Shown in pieces: positions 55,944 through 64,000 of a stretch of 64,000 bases of DNA. Every line of letters starts with the position of its first letter. Position 1 is the stretch's first letter. The stretch is from Rudanella lutea DSM 19387. GTDB taxonomy: Bacteria; Bacteroidota; Bacteroidia; Cytophagales; Spirosomataceae. The translations under genes were made by a program, and so were the position numbers. Below the pieces are notes generated by a model, which saw only the letters and a program-made list of their open reading frames with translations, had not been told where the DNA came from and ran no database searches. The stretch lies in assembly GCF_000383955.1 (NCBI RefSeq), contig NZ_KB913013.1:1890277-1954276 (forward strand), in the 5' to 3' direction.

Positions 55944-58433
55944 ATGAAGATCTTTCACAAGACATTTTGCACATGGGTGAAGCTTTCTTACCTTTTGCTC
56001 TGTTTTACACAGTACTCGGTGGCTCAACGAATTTGTGGTAGTACTTTCACTAAGTCAAGCTGAAATTGAAAGGCTTAATAATTTCAATAACTATGTTAAC
56101 TCCTTTCAGCAATCAGCTCCTACACGTGTCATTCCAAATACACCCATTCTTTTAAACCAACAAGTATCCTCAGAACCTGTCATTCTAATTCCTGTAGTAG
56201 TTCATGTTATCCACAATACGGATGCACAGAATATTAGCGATGCGCAAATTCGTTCACAGATAGATGTTTTAAATGAAGATTTTAGAAGAGCGAATTCAGA
56301 CGCATCACAAACACCTGCAAGATTTGGAACTGCGGACACTCGTATTCAATTTTATCTTGCATGTAAAGATCCAGATGGTAACCCAACAAATGGTATAGAA
56401 CGGTTCAGAACCTCAGCTATAGGTTTCACTCTAAATAACTTAGACGCAGTGAAACAGGCCGGAGTTGGTCTTCCAGCATGGGATAGCAATAAGTACCTCA
56501 ATATATGGTCATGCAACTTCATAGATGCTACGTTAGGAGTAGCTACATTTCCAATAAGTTTGGCTAATAGACCTAATTTTGATGGTATTGTGGTAAGATT
56601 TAACGCACTTGGTAAGACAGGGAATCTCTTACCAGCTTTCAATCTTGGGCGTACCGCAACCCATGAGGTAGGTCACTGGCTAAACCTAATTCACATCTGG
56701 GGAGATGATGACTTAGATAACTATGCTCCGAATGGGGCTTACATAGGTGATATATTAGGAAATGATTGTAATGGGACAGATGAAGTAGCCGACACGCCAA
56801 ATCAGGCAATTAGTACAAATGGATGCCCAAATGTTGTTGCCGGGTGTACACCTGGGGAACAAGCCATGTTCATGAACTACATGGACTACACTGACGACCG
56901 ATGCATGAACGCGTTCACATTCGGCCAAAAAATCAGAATGCGAGCCAATTTTGATACTGGTCAGCCCAGAGGTGCCTTTCAAAAACAGGAATATTCTATT
57001 AGCGGGCCTGCCATTCTGGGAAGTTATCAGATAAATGGAAATCAGTTATCCGTTGTTTTCCCTGAACGTACCTATACGCTTAACGGAAACCTGCCAGCCG
57101 GGGCAGTCACAACGTGGTCGGTTGGGCCGGGCGTTACCCACCTCCTGCCCCCACCTGTTCGGTGCCGGCCAACGCCTGTTATACCATTCAGGTCCAAAAA
57201 ACGGGTCAGCGGTTGCAGGCGATGAGTGATGGCCGTATTATCCAACAGGGGGCCAACAACCAGAACAACCAAATCTGGCGGGTTGATGACCGGGGCAACG
57301 GACGAGTCAGTTTTACGGTACAGGACGGCACCAACCGGGCTATCCGCACCAGCAGCGGCAACTTTGGCGAAGCTCTGAGCTTAAGCACGTATGTTGCCAA
57401 CGGCCAACAGGACTGGGCGTTGGCCTGTAACCCCGCCGATAACACCCTGTGGCGGATAACGTACCCCAACAACAACCATAACACCTGGGATGTACAGGAC
57501 TACGGCAATGGGCCCAACCTGCAAATCTGGGGCAACACAACCGAGCCTTTCTATGACTACCGCTCGTTTCGGTTTCAGGCCGTTACCTGCCCTACTACCC
57601 CTACCCCACCACCGCCCCCACCCACCGGCACACTCACCTTTCAGACGGTAAGCTACGACTGCAACACGGGCGTGTGGCAGTGGCAATTTACGGGCGGCAA
57701 TGGTGCCCAAATTGAAACCTGGTGTCCGGGCGCATTTGGCAACCGACTTATTAGTGCCAACAGTTTGCAAACCGTAACGCTGGATGCAAACCTCCGCAAC
57801 GGCACTACGTTTACCATCACGGCCGTTCAGTCGGGCCAAACGTTTACCTACACGTTTGGGGCTTCGTGCAGTGGCGGAACCACACCCCCACCACCACCCC
57901 CATCAGGCGGAGCCTTAACCCTTATTGCGCCCACGTTTAGCTGTTCAACGGGCGACCTCACCATCAACACCTCAGGCGGCAACGGTTCGGCCATCGAATA
58001 CCAGATTCCGGGGCTTCGTGGCTGGGGAAGCAGCCCCACCATGAACGTACCCACCTGGCAACGTAACGGCACTACGTTTACGTTACAGGCCCGTCAGTCG
58101 GGTGTGGAGGCTCCTTCGTATTCGTTTCAAACCAACTGTGGGAGTGCTCGTTTGGCCGCGTCTGTTGCCACCGAACCGGGCGATAGGTTACGCGTTAGCC
58201 CCAACCCAAGTACCGGGCAGGCTCGTGTACGCTATAAACTGGCCAATGGAGAGCAGGCAACGTTCACTGTAGAGTCGGCAGCTGGCAAAACTCTGTTTAG
58301 CCTGCCTGTTACAGGGACCGAATATGACCAGGAAACAGACATTGATCTGGGTCAGCAGGCAGCCGGGATGTATTTTGTCCGGTTACGAAACCCGACCACC
58401 AACGAGGTCGCCAAGCTACTCATTCAGCGTTAG
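55944..58433 (+). pseudogene. T9SS-exported pappalysin-like (M43) metalloprotease with lectin domain, two frame breaks
   Basis: Three pieces in different frames. ATG 55944 gives a signal peptide ending SVAQRICGSTFTK, then TGA; the frame shifts near 56055 into AEIERLNNFNNYVNSF. The middle piece (to 57225) is an M43 protease with the zinc motif HEVGHWLNLIHIWG and the Met-turn YMDYTDDRCMNAFTFGQ. Near 57140-57160 the frame changes again, into a ricin-type lectin domain (QRLQAMSDGRIIQQGANNQN, WDVQDYG), two 80-residue modules, and a T9SS sorting domain (SPNPSTGQARVRY to the end). Predicted secreted protease or lectin; as sequenced it cannot be made as one chain. Confidence 0.75.
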
Positions 58434-58454
58434 TTGCGTTTGCAACACCATACC

Positions 58455-58506
58455 GGCACACAAGGCGTAACAAAGAGCGGCATCGGCTCGTTACGCCTTG
58501 TGTGCC
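58455..58506 (+). terminator. Hairpin terminator after the M43 gene
   Basis: Perfect 17-bp stem GGCACACAAGGCGTAAC/GTTACGCCTTGTGTGCC; the 18-nt loop can fold further (GAGC/GCTC). No long T-run. Confidence 0.7.
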
Positions 58507-58537
58507 ATTCTCGCTTTCCCACCAACCTATCTTTCGT

Positions 58538-58819
58538 ATGCCCATTCAGACCTTCCCGCAGGCTATAGCCCTTATTGAGCGCATCGACCGGCTCATTCGC
58601 CAACGCGCCACCGGCACCCCCGAGCAGATGGCCGAGCGGCTGGGCATTTCGCGCAGCACCTGGTTCAACTACCTCACCGTGCTCAAAAATGACCTCAACT
58701 TTCCGGTCGAATACGACCGCGAGCATCAAACCTATTACTACAGCCTGCCGGGGGCGTTTCGGGTGGGGTATGTGGTGGACGAGGAAAGTGTCATTTCGGT
58801 CAATGACCTGGCCAATTAA
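58538..58819 (+). CDS. Small helix-turn-helix protein (HTH_11/DeoR-like)
   Basis: 93 aa from the ATG at 58538 (MPIQTFPQAIALIERIDRLI); an earlier frame start at 58502 is less likely. Residues 15-55 form a winged-helix type HTH (TPEQMAERLGISRSTWFNYL) like those at the N-terminus of DeoR/YafY regulators, and the rest is a short beta tail (YYSLPGAFRVGYVVDEESVI). There is no ligand domain, so it is a minimal regulator. Next is a Tat-exported oxidoreductase gene on the same strand, 54 bases on; control of it is possible but not shown. Confidence 0.8.
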   Translation: MPIQTFPQAIALIERIDRLIRQRATGTPEQMAERLGISRSTWFNYLTVLKNDLNFPVEYDREHQTYYYSLPGAFRVGYVVDEESVISVNDLAN

Positions 58820-58873
58820 CGGGTACATTGGTAGATGCAGACCACTTACCTGTTTTTAGGGTAGCAGACACGT

Positions 58874-60250
58874 ATGCATTCGAAAACCATGAGCCGACGT
58901 ACTTTCCTGAAAACCACCGCGACCGCAACCCTCGGAGCCGCCCTGATTCCTCAACAACTGTTTGCCGGAATGCCGTACCACCGCCCCGACGACAAACCCG
59001 TGCGGCTGGGCTTTATCGGGGTGGGCCAACGGGGCCGCAACCACCTCCGCAACGCGCTTAACTTCCCCAACGTAACTGTTACCGCACTCTGCGATACCGA
59101 CCCGGCCGCCCTTACCCAAAGCCAGCAGATGCTGACCAAAAACGGTCGCAAAGAAGCCGCCACCTACGGCAAAACCGACCGCGACTTTGAGAACATGGTC
59201 AAGCGCGACGACATCGACGGAGTCATTATCTCAACGCCCTGGGAATGGCACGTACCTATGGCACTGGCCACCATGCGGGCGGGCAAATACGCCGGGGTTG
59301 AGGTGTCGGCAACGGTGACGTTGCAGGAGTCGTGGGATCTGGTGAACACGTTTGAGAAAACGGGTTCCCACTGCATGATTCTCGAAAACGTGTGTTACCG
59401 GCGCGATGTGATGGCCGTGCTCAACATGGTGCGGCAGAATGTGTTTGGAGAGATCAACCACCTGCAATGTGGGTATCAGCACGACCTGCGCGAGGTGAAA
59501 TTCAACGACGGCACCAAGCCCTACGGCGGAGGGGTGGAGTTTGGCCCCAAAGGCTACTCGGAAGCCCGCTGGCGCACACAGCACTCTGTAGACCGCAACG
59601 GCGACCTCTACCCCACGCACGGCCTGGGGCCGGTGGCCGAGATGATCAATATCAACCGGGGCAACCAGTTTTTGTACCTCACCTCGATGGCCTCGCCCGC
59701 GCGCGGGCTGCACAAGTACGTGGTGGATAAAGGTGGCCCCGACCACCCCAACGCGAAGGTGAAGTTCAAACTGGGCGACGTGGTGCAGACCATGATCAAA
59801 TGCGCCAATGGCGAAACCATTCTGATTACACACGATACCAACTCGCCCCGTCCCTACTCACTTGGGTTCCGGGTGCAGGGCACGCAGGGCCTCTGGATGG
59901 ACGATGGCAACCTCATTTACATTGAAGGCCGTAGCCCCAAAGCCCACCAATGGGAGCCCGACGAAGCCTACATGCAGCAGTACGACCACGCTTACTGGAA
60001 AAAAGAAGGCAAACTGGCCGAAGGGGCCGGGCATGGCGGTATGGACCACTTTGTGATGCGCGACTTTATCGATTCGGTTCGGAACCGCACCGCGCCCCCC
60101 ATCGACGTGTACGATGCAGCCGCCTGGAGCGCCATCAGCCCCCTATCGGAAGAGTCGATTCGGAAGGGCTCAACGGCCGTTGCCATTCCCGACTTCACGC
60201 GCGGCAAATGGAAGACACGTAAGCCTGCTTTTGCGTTAGATACCGTATAA
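58874..60250 (+). CDS. Tat-exported Gfo/Idh/MocA family oxidoreductase
   Basis: 458 aa. Twin-arginine signal SRRTFLKTTATATLGAALIP at residues 5-24. The Rossmann motif LGFIGVGQRGRNHLRNAL follows, then the EKxx-like region AGKYAGVEVSATVTLQESWD and a C-terminal alpha/beta domain (MLENVCYRRDVMAVLNMVRQ, WRTQHSVDRNGDLYPTHGLG). Periplasmic members bind NAD(H) before export and include glycosidases of the GH109 type (alpha-N-acetylgalactosaminidase), with HGLGPV as a shared mark. A GH109-like role is possible. A hairpin follows, then the VCBS protein gene. Confidence 0.88.
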   Translation: MHSKTMSRRTFLKTTATATLGAALIPQQLFAGMPYHRPDDKPVRLGFIGVGQRGRNHLRNALNFPNVTVTALCDTDPAALTQSQQMLTKNGRKEAATYGKTDRDFENMVKRDDIDGVIISTPWEWHVPMALATMRAGKYAGVEVSATVTLQESWDLVNTFEKTGSHCMILENVCYRRDVMAVLNMVRQNVFGEINHLQCGYQHDLREVKFNDGTKPYGGGVEFGPKGYSEARWRTQHSVDRNGDLYPTHGLGPVAEMININRGNQFLYLTSMASPARGLHKYVVDKGGPDHPNAKVKFKLGDVVQTMIKCANGETILITHDTNSPRPYSLGFRVQGTQGLWMDDGNLIYIEGRSPKAHQWEPDEAYMQQYDHAYWKKEGKLAEGAGHGGMDHFVMRDFIDSVRNRTAPPIDVYDAAAWSAISPLSEESIRKGSTAVAIPDFTRGKWKTRKPAFALDTV

Positions 60251-60267
60251 ACGTCCGTGTAGCTTCT

Positions 60268-60294
60268 GTAGGCCGGTCAGGGCGACCGGCCTAC
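60268..60294 (+). terminator. Hairpin between the oxidoreductase and VCBS genes
   Basis: Perfect 11-bp stem GTAGGCCGGTC/GACCGGCCTAC, AGGGC loop, then CTAAAAAT; no T-run on the plus strand. Confidence 0.6.
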
Positions 60295-60320
60295 CTAAAA
60301 ATACCACAACCCTCAACCGA

Positions 60321-61481
60321 ATGAACGTGAATCGATTAACCCCAGCCCTCTGCCTTGTGGGGCTTTCGCTCCTGACAGCCTCTACCACCCGGCTCAACCC
60401 CACGCGGGCACCTGGTGAGCTGAAATTTGCCCGGCATTTTGTGGCCGCCGAAAGCTTCGAATCCGTCGGGATTATCGACGTGAACAAAGACGGCAAACCC
60501 GACATTGTTTCGGGCGATTTCTGGTACGAAAACGGCGAAGAACGGAAAAACTCGTTCCGCAAACGGAAGCTCATCGGCGACCAGAAACGCTTTTCGGAGT
60601 ATTACGACGATTTTTCGACCATTCCGCTCGATGTGGATGGCGACGGCGATCAGGACGTCGTGACGGGGGGCTGGTTTAGCGGAACGTTGCGGTGGCTCGA
60701 AAACAATGGTCCCGAGGGCAAGCAGCCCTGGCCCGAACACGAAATTGCGCAGGTCGGCAATGTAGAAACCACCCGCGCCTGGGATGTGGATGGCGACGGT
60801 AAAGTGGAGATTGTACCCAACAACCCCGGCAAGCCGCTCAAATACTTTACCCTGCAAAAGCCCAACACGTTCAGGCAGGTGCCGGTAGCGCCCACGCAGG
60901 GGCACGGCCTTGGCTTCGGCGACATCAACGGCGACGGTAAAGGCGACTTTATTGTGAGCAACGGCTGGCTCGAAAACATGGGCAACGAGCATTGGGAACT
61001 CCGCAAAGAGTTTGACCTCGGTACGGCGAGCGTCCCAATTATCGTAACCGACCTCAACGGCGACAAACTGGCCGACATGATTGTGGGTCAGGGGCATAGC
61101 TACGGCCTGCACTGGTACGAGCAGAAACGCACCGGCGGCACACGCACCTGGGTAAAGCACAGCATCGACGAGAAGAACTCACAGTACCACTGCATGGAAT
61201 GGGCCGACATCGACGGTGATAAACGCCCCGAGCTAATCACGGGCAAGCGGTTCAGGGCCCACAACGATGGCGACCCCGGCTGCTACGACGACGTGGGTCT
61301 GTACTATTTTACCTGGGACGGTAAAACCTTTACCAAACACACGGTAGCCTACGGACCAGCCGGGGTGGGCAAAGGCACCGGTATCTACTTTGCCCTCGCC
61401 GACCTGCGCGGCACCGGCCGCCCCGACATTGTGGTGGCTGGCAAAGACGGCCTGACGGTATTTTTTAACGAAGGAAAATAA
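60321..61481 (+). CDS. Exported FG-GAP/VCBS repeat protein
   Basis: 386 aa. An N-terminal hydrophobic segment (about 8-23: ALCLVGLSLLTAST) suggests export. The rest is a beta-propeller with Ca2+-loop signatures of the form DxDGDGxxD: DVNKDGKPDIVSGDFWYENG, DVDGDGDQDVVTGGWFSG, DVDGDGKVEIV, DINGDGKGDFIVSNGWLENM and DIDGDKRPELITGKRFRAHN. There are six to seven blades. Such proteins bind partners or glycans outside the cell. It probably forms a unit with the oxidoreductase, both being exported, and may serve the same glycan. A simple-word repeat follows. Confidence 0.87.
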   Translation: MNVNRLTPALCLVGLSLLTASTTRLNPTRAPGELKFARHFVAAESFESVGIIDVNKDGKPDIVSGDFWYENGEERKNSFRKRKLIGDQKRFSEYYDDFSTIPLDVDGDGDQDVVTGGWFSGTLRWLENNGPEGKQPWPEHEIAQVGNVETTRAWDVDGDGKVEIVPNNPGKPLKYFTLQKPNTFRQVPVAPTQGHGLGFGDINGDGKGDFIVSNGWLENMGNEHWELRKEFDLGTASVPIIVTDLNGDKLADMIVGQGHSYGLHWYEQKRTGGTRTWVKHSIDEKNSQYHCMEWADIDGDKRPELITGKRFRAHNDGDPGCYDDVGLYYFTWDGKTFTKHTVAYGPAGVGKGTGIYFALADLRGTGRPDIVVAGKDGLTVFFNEGK

Positions 61482-61693
61482 AGAACCGGCTCAGTAAAGA
61501 GTGCGGGCCGTCGCTCCGGCGCACCGGTTCAGCAAAGAGTGAGGGCGGTACTGAGTGAAGTTTCATTCCTCTTTCGCTATTTCGCTCTTTCGCTCTTTCA
61601 TCTTTACCTTTCCCGCCTGCTCAAATTCTGGTGGCTTCGCTAACCCGGAGGGCCGTGCGTGGGTTGATTAATGACGTTTTTAATAATCACCCC
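61482..61693. other. Intergenic region with simple-word repeats
   Basis: A direct repeat ACCGGYTCAGYAAAGAGTG occurs twice (near 61487 and 61542), followed by CTTTCGCTATTTCGCTCTTT-type words that pair loosely with GAGTGA words before them. No gene is supported. Confidence 0.5.
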
Positions 61694-62533
61694 ATGCGCA
61701 GTTATCTCGTTTCCATAGCTTTATCGGGGCTGGCCGTAGCGGCCAATGCCCAAACCAGCACGCCCACCCGCTCGGTGTCGGCAGCGCAGGGTGCCGTAGT
61801 CCGGTGGCCGGGCAACTGCCAGCGGTGTAGCTTCGAAAGTCGGGTCTGGAACCCCGTAAACGGCACCTGTTACTACCCCATCGACATGGAGAAAAAAGCA
61901 GGCACCTATACTATTTCGCGCCGAACCACCGGGGGCAAACTCGAATCGGCCCGGCTCACGGTCACCGAAAAGCCCTGTCAGCAGGAAGACATCAAGAACT
62001 TCAAAAAGATGGAGTACGTGAAGGTCTCGGAGAAAAATCAGGCCCGGCACCGACGCGAAATGGATGAGCTGAACCCTATTTTACTCGCCAAAAACGAAGA
62101 ACGCCCGCCCGTTTTCGACCTTCCGGTGACTAAACCTACGGCCCAATTACCGGCAGGCAAGGGCTTTGGCGACTGCCGGACATTTGCCGGGCAGCCCGCC
62201 GACCGCCATACCGGCACCGACTACGCCGTGAGCGCAGGCACCCCGGTCAGGAGCGTAGGCAACGGCCGGGTTGTACTGGCCGCCAATCACTTTTTCAGCG
62301 GCAACTCGGTGTACATCGACCACGGCAATGGCCTGTTGTCGGAGTATTTCCACCTCAAATCGATTGACGTAAAGCCGAACCAAACGGTAACCAAAGGCCA
62401 GAAAATCGGTGTTGTGGGCGAAACCGGCCGCACTACCGGCCCCCACCTGCACTTTGGCGCGCGCTGGCATGGTGAAAAAATAAACCCCGGCTACCTGCTC
62501 ATGGACCCGTCGGATATGCCGCAGGTGCAATAA
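61694..62533 (+). CDS. Exported M23-family metallopeptidase
   Basis: 279 aa from the ATG at 61694, which opens a signal peptide (MRSYLVSIALSGLAVAANAQ). The N-terminal 110 residues are an Ig-like or unknown domain with Cys pairs (CQRCSFESRVWNPVNGTCYY). The LytM/M23 domain shows DRHTGTDYAVSAGTPVRSVG (HxxxD zinc site), YIDHGNGLLSEYFHLKSI and GRTTGPHLHFGARWH with the HxH motif. M23 enzymes cut peptidoglycan cross-links, usually Gly-Gly or DD bonds. All zinc ligands are present, so it should be active. The antiporter gene follows after 68 bases. Confidence 0.9.
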   Translation: MRSYLVSIALSGLAVAANAQTSTPTRSVSAAQGAVVRWPGNCQRCSFESRVWNPVNGTCYYPIDMEKKAGTYTISRRTTGGKLESARLTVTEKPCQQEDIKNFKKMEYVKVSEKNQARHRREMDELNPILLAKNEERPPVFDLPVTKPTAQLPAGKGFGDCRTFAGQPADRHTGTDYAVSAGTPVRSVGNGRVVLAANHFFSGNSVYIDHGNGLLSEYFHLKSIDVKPNQTVTKGQKIGVVGETGRTTGPHLHFGARWHGEKINPGYLLMDPSDMPQVQ

Positions 62534-62601
62534 CGAACCGGGGACGCGGGCAAACCGTTTGCCGGAGTATCCGCGTCCCTACACCACAACGCCCCCACTG
62601 C

Positions 62602-64000
62602 ATGCAAGAAACGTTACTGCTCTGCCTTTTTTTACTGGTTCTGATTTCGTTGCTGGTTACGCTCGGGCAGCGGCTGCGCATCCCAATGCCCATTTTTCTG
62701 GTGCTGAGCGGCCTGCTCATCGGTTTTATTCCAGGCATGCCCCTCGTTGAGGTCGACCCCGAGCTGATTTTCCTCCTTTTTCTGCCTCCACTCCTGTACG
62801 AAGCCTCCTGGTTTACCTCCTGGCGGGATTTCTGGCGGTGGCGACGCATCATTGTCACGCTGGCGTTTGGGCTGGTAATCATCACCTCATTTGCGGTTGC
62901 CTACGTGTCGAGCATCCTGATTCCGGGCTTTACACTGGCGCTGGGCTTTCTGCTGGGTGGCATTATTTCGCCCCCCGACGCCGTAGCGGCTACTTCGGTG
63001 CTACGGGGTGTCAATGTGTCGCGCCGGGTAACGAGCATTCTGGAAGGCGAAAGTCTCATCAACGACGCATCCAGCCTGATTGTATTTCGGTTTGCACTGG
63101 CGGCCGTCCTGTCGGGCACGTTTGTGATTCAGCAGGCTGTGGGCAGCTTTTTTGTGGTCACCTTCGGCGGAATCGGGGTGGGGCTGGCGGTGGCTGGCGT
63201 GTTGTACCTGATTCACCGGTGGCTCCCGCTGCCGGTACGCATCACCATTTTGCTCACGTTTATGGCCCCGTACATGATGTACCTAAGCGCCGAGCGGTTC
63301 CATATGTCGGGGGTGATGGCCGTGGTGAGCGGGGGGCTGTTTCTGTCTAATCAACGGCACGTTATCATGAACCACAGCGCCCGCTTACAGGGCATGTCTA
63401 TGTGGGCCACCATCGTGTTTGCGCTCAACGGGCTGGTGTTTATCCTGATTGGCCTGCAACTACCCACCATCATCAACGGCCTCGGCCGCGACACCTGGTC
63501 GGAGGCCATTGGGTACGCGGTTTTGATTACGCTGCTGCTCATTGTCACGCGGATTGGATCGGCTTTTTTCTTCTCGTCGTTCACGCAGGTAGTTGGCCGG
63601 ATTCTGCCCCATGCTGTAGCCGACCGGAATCCGGGTTGGCGGGGGCCGGTCATTGTGGGCTGGGCGGGTATGCGCGGAGTGGTATCGCTGGCTTCAGCCT
63701 TGTCGATTCCGCTTACCCTCCAGAATGGCGACCCGTTCCCGTACCGTAACCTGATACTGTTTATCACGTTTATCGTGATTCTGATTACGCTTGTTTTTCA
63801 GGGTCTTACGCTGCCCCTCATTGTACGCTGGGTACGGTACGAAGACCCCGACGGGGAAATGCCCCACCATAAGCAGGAGTACGCCATTCGGCTCAAACTG
63901 CTCGACGCGGCCCTTTGCCGACTTGAAGAACACTACCCACCGGGCGCTACGGGCAACGAACTGCTCGAGAATCTACGCCACCGGATGCAGAACGATCATC
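62602..64000 (+). CDS. Na+/H+ antiporter, CPA1 (NhaP-type), 3' partial
   Basis: Open from ATG 62602 (MQETLLLCLFLLVLISLLVT) to the right edge, 466 codons seen. About 12 membrane helices, with the CPA1 core GGIISPPDAVAATSVLRGVN (the PPDA ion site) and ILEGESLINDASSLIVFRFA (the ND motif). The later GMRGVVSLASALSIPL stretch and the start of a cytoplasmic tail (VRYEDPDGEMPHHKQEYAIR) match bacterial NhaP/YjcE-type proteins. It exchanges Na+ or K+ for H+. It lies 68 bases after the M23 gene on the same strand. The full length cannot be judged. Confidence 0.93.
   Translation, partial: MQETLLLCLFLLVLISLLVTLGQRLRIPMPIFLVLSGLLIGFIPGMPLVEVDPELIFLLFLPPLLYEASWFTSWRDFWRWRRIIVTLAFGLVIITSFAVAYVSSILIPGFTLALGFLLGGIISPPDAVAATSVLRGVNVSRRVTSILEGESLINDASSLIVFRFALAAVLSGTFVIQQAVGSFFVVTFGGIGVGLAVAGVLYLIHRWLPLPVRITILLTFMAPYMMYLSAERFHMSGVMAVVSGGLFLSNQRHVIMNHSARLQGMSMWATIVFALNGLVFILIGLQLPTIINGLGRDTWSEAIGYAVLITLLLIVTRIGSAFFFSSFTQVVGRILPHAVADRNPGWRGPVIVGWAGMRGVVSLASALSIPLTLQNGDPFPYRNLILFITFIVILITLVFQGLTLPLIVRWVRYEDPDGEMPHHKQEYAIRLKLLDAALCRLEEHYPPGATGNELLENLRHRMQNDH

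Noticed and set aside
1-64000. tRNA, rRNA and known riboswitches
   Set aside because: I looked in each intergenic region for cloverleaf ends, CCA tails, rRNA segments and common riboswitch cores and saw none. A covariance search could still find small RNAs missed by eye.

Overview
The window comes from a chromosome of a member of the Bacteroidota, most likely order Cytophagales and close to Spirosoma, Rudanella or Fibrella. The signs are C-terminal type IX secretion (T9SS) sorting domains at about 10010-10254 and 58190-58433, a gldF gliding-type ABC permease, a GH97 alpha-glucosidase, the run ftsX - DUF3098 - uppP - truB - ribF, lipoproteins with a Bacteroidota-style LxSC lipobox, and promoters of the TTTG-N19-TAnnTTTG type. 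No rRNA, tRNA, CRISPR array or intact transposase was found. The genus is inference.

Layout: 1-5300 holds a LuxR-type regulator cut by the window edge, a dicarboxylate symporter, an SRPBCC protein, a four-hairpin array and glyS. 5300-11700 is an accessory island: a helix-hairpin-helix protein, two copies of a module (small LuxR-type regulator plus a YD-repeat lipoprotein), and between them a T9SS-exported SGNH esterase broken by one in-frame TGA. 11700-34200 is mostly metabolic and housekeeping: LOG, rpiB, rbfA, a LolC-type permease, a secreted nuclease, a BaiN-type flavoprotein, a phosphorylase-like protein, two ferritin-like proteins, etfBA, a bifunctional nuclease, an Ada-like protein, a MocR regulator and GH97. 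34400-38700 is the cell-division / envelope / RNA-modification operon. 38700-52000 carries transporters, tsaB, ctpA, rnpA-rpmH, an M61 peptidase, a TPR protein, a gldF-DUF4199 cluster, a dihydroorotase-like gene and gcvH. 52000-64000 has an esterase, Tat-exported enzymes, a second accessory island (54260-58440) with decayed T9SS and lipoprotein genes, an oxidoreductase, a VCBS protein, an M23 peptidase and a Na+/H+ antiporter cut by the right edge.

The most unusual material is between genes. One family of small non-coding elements (E1) is exactly 117 bp in three copies and ends in TA dinucleotides; one copy splits a small exported-protein ORF, and removing it with one TA restores that ORF. 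A second family (E2) has 16-bp perfect terminal inverted repeats and an 8-bp direct repeat, and is nested inside an E1 copy. Also present are long perfect inverted repeats built from simple words, some overlapping stop codons; a four-hairpin array with a constant apex and differing stems downstream of glyS; a compact three-way-junction fold; and a nested palindrome of about 270 bp.

Homopolymer tracts (C11 in a small LuxR-type gene, G9 in a signal-peptide ORF) put their genes out of frame by one base and are candidates for phase variation. Two enzyme families lack hallmark catalytic residues: the phosphorylase has Thr where the PLP lysine is expected, and the dihydroorotase lacks the HxH metal motif.
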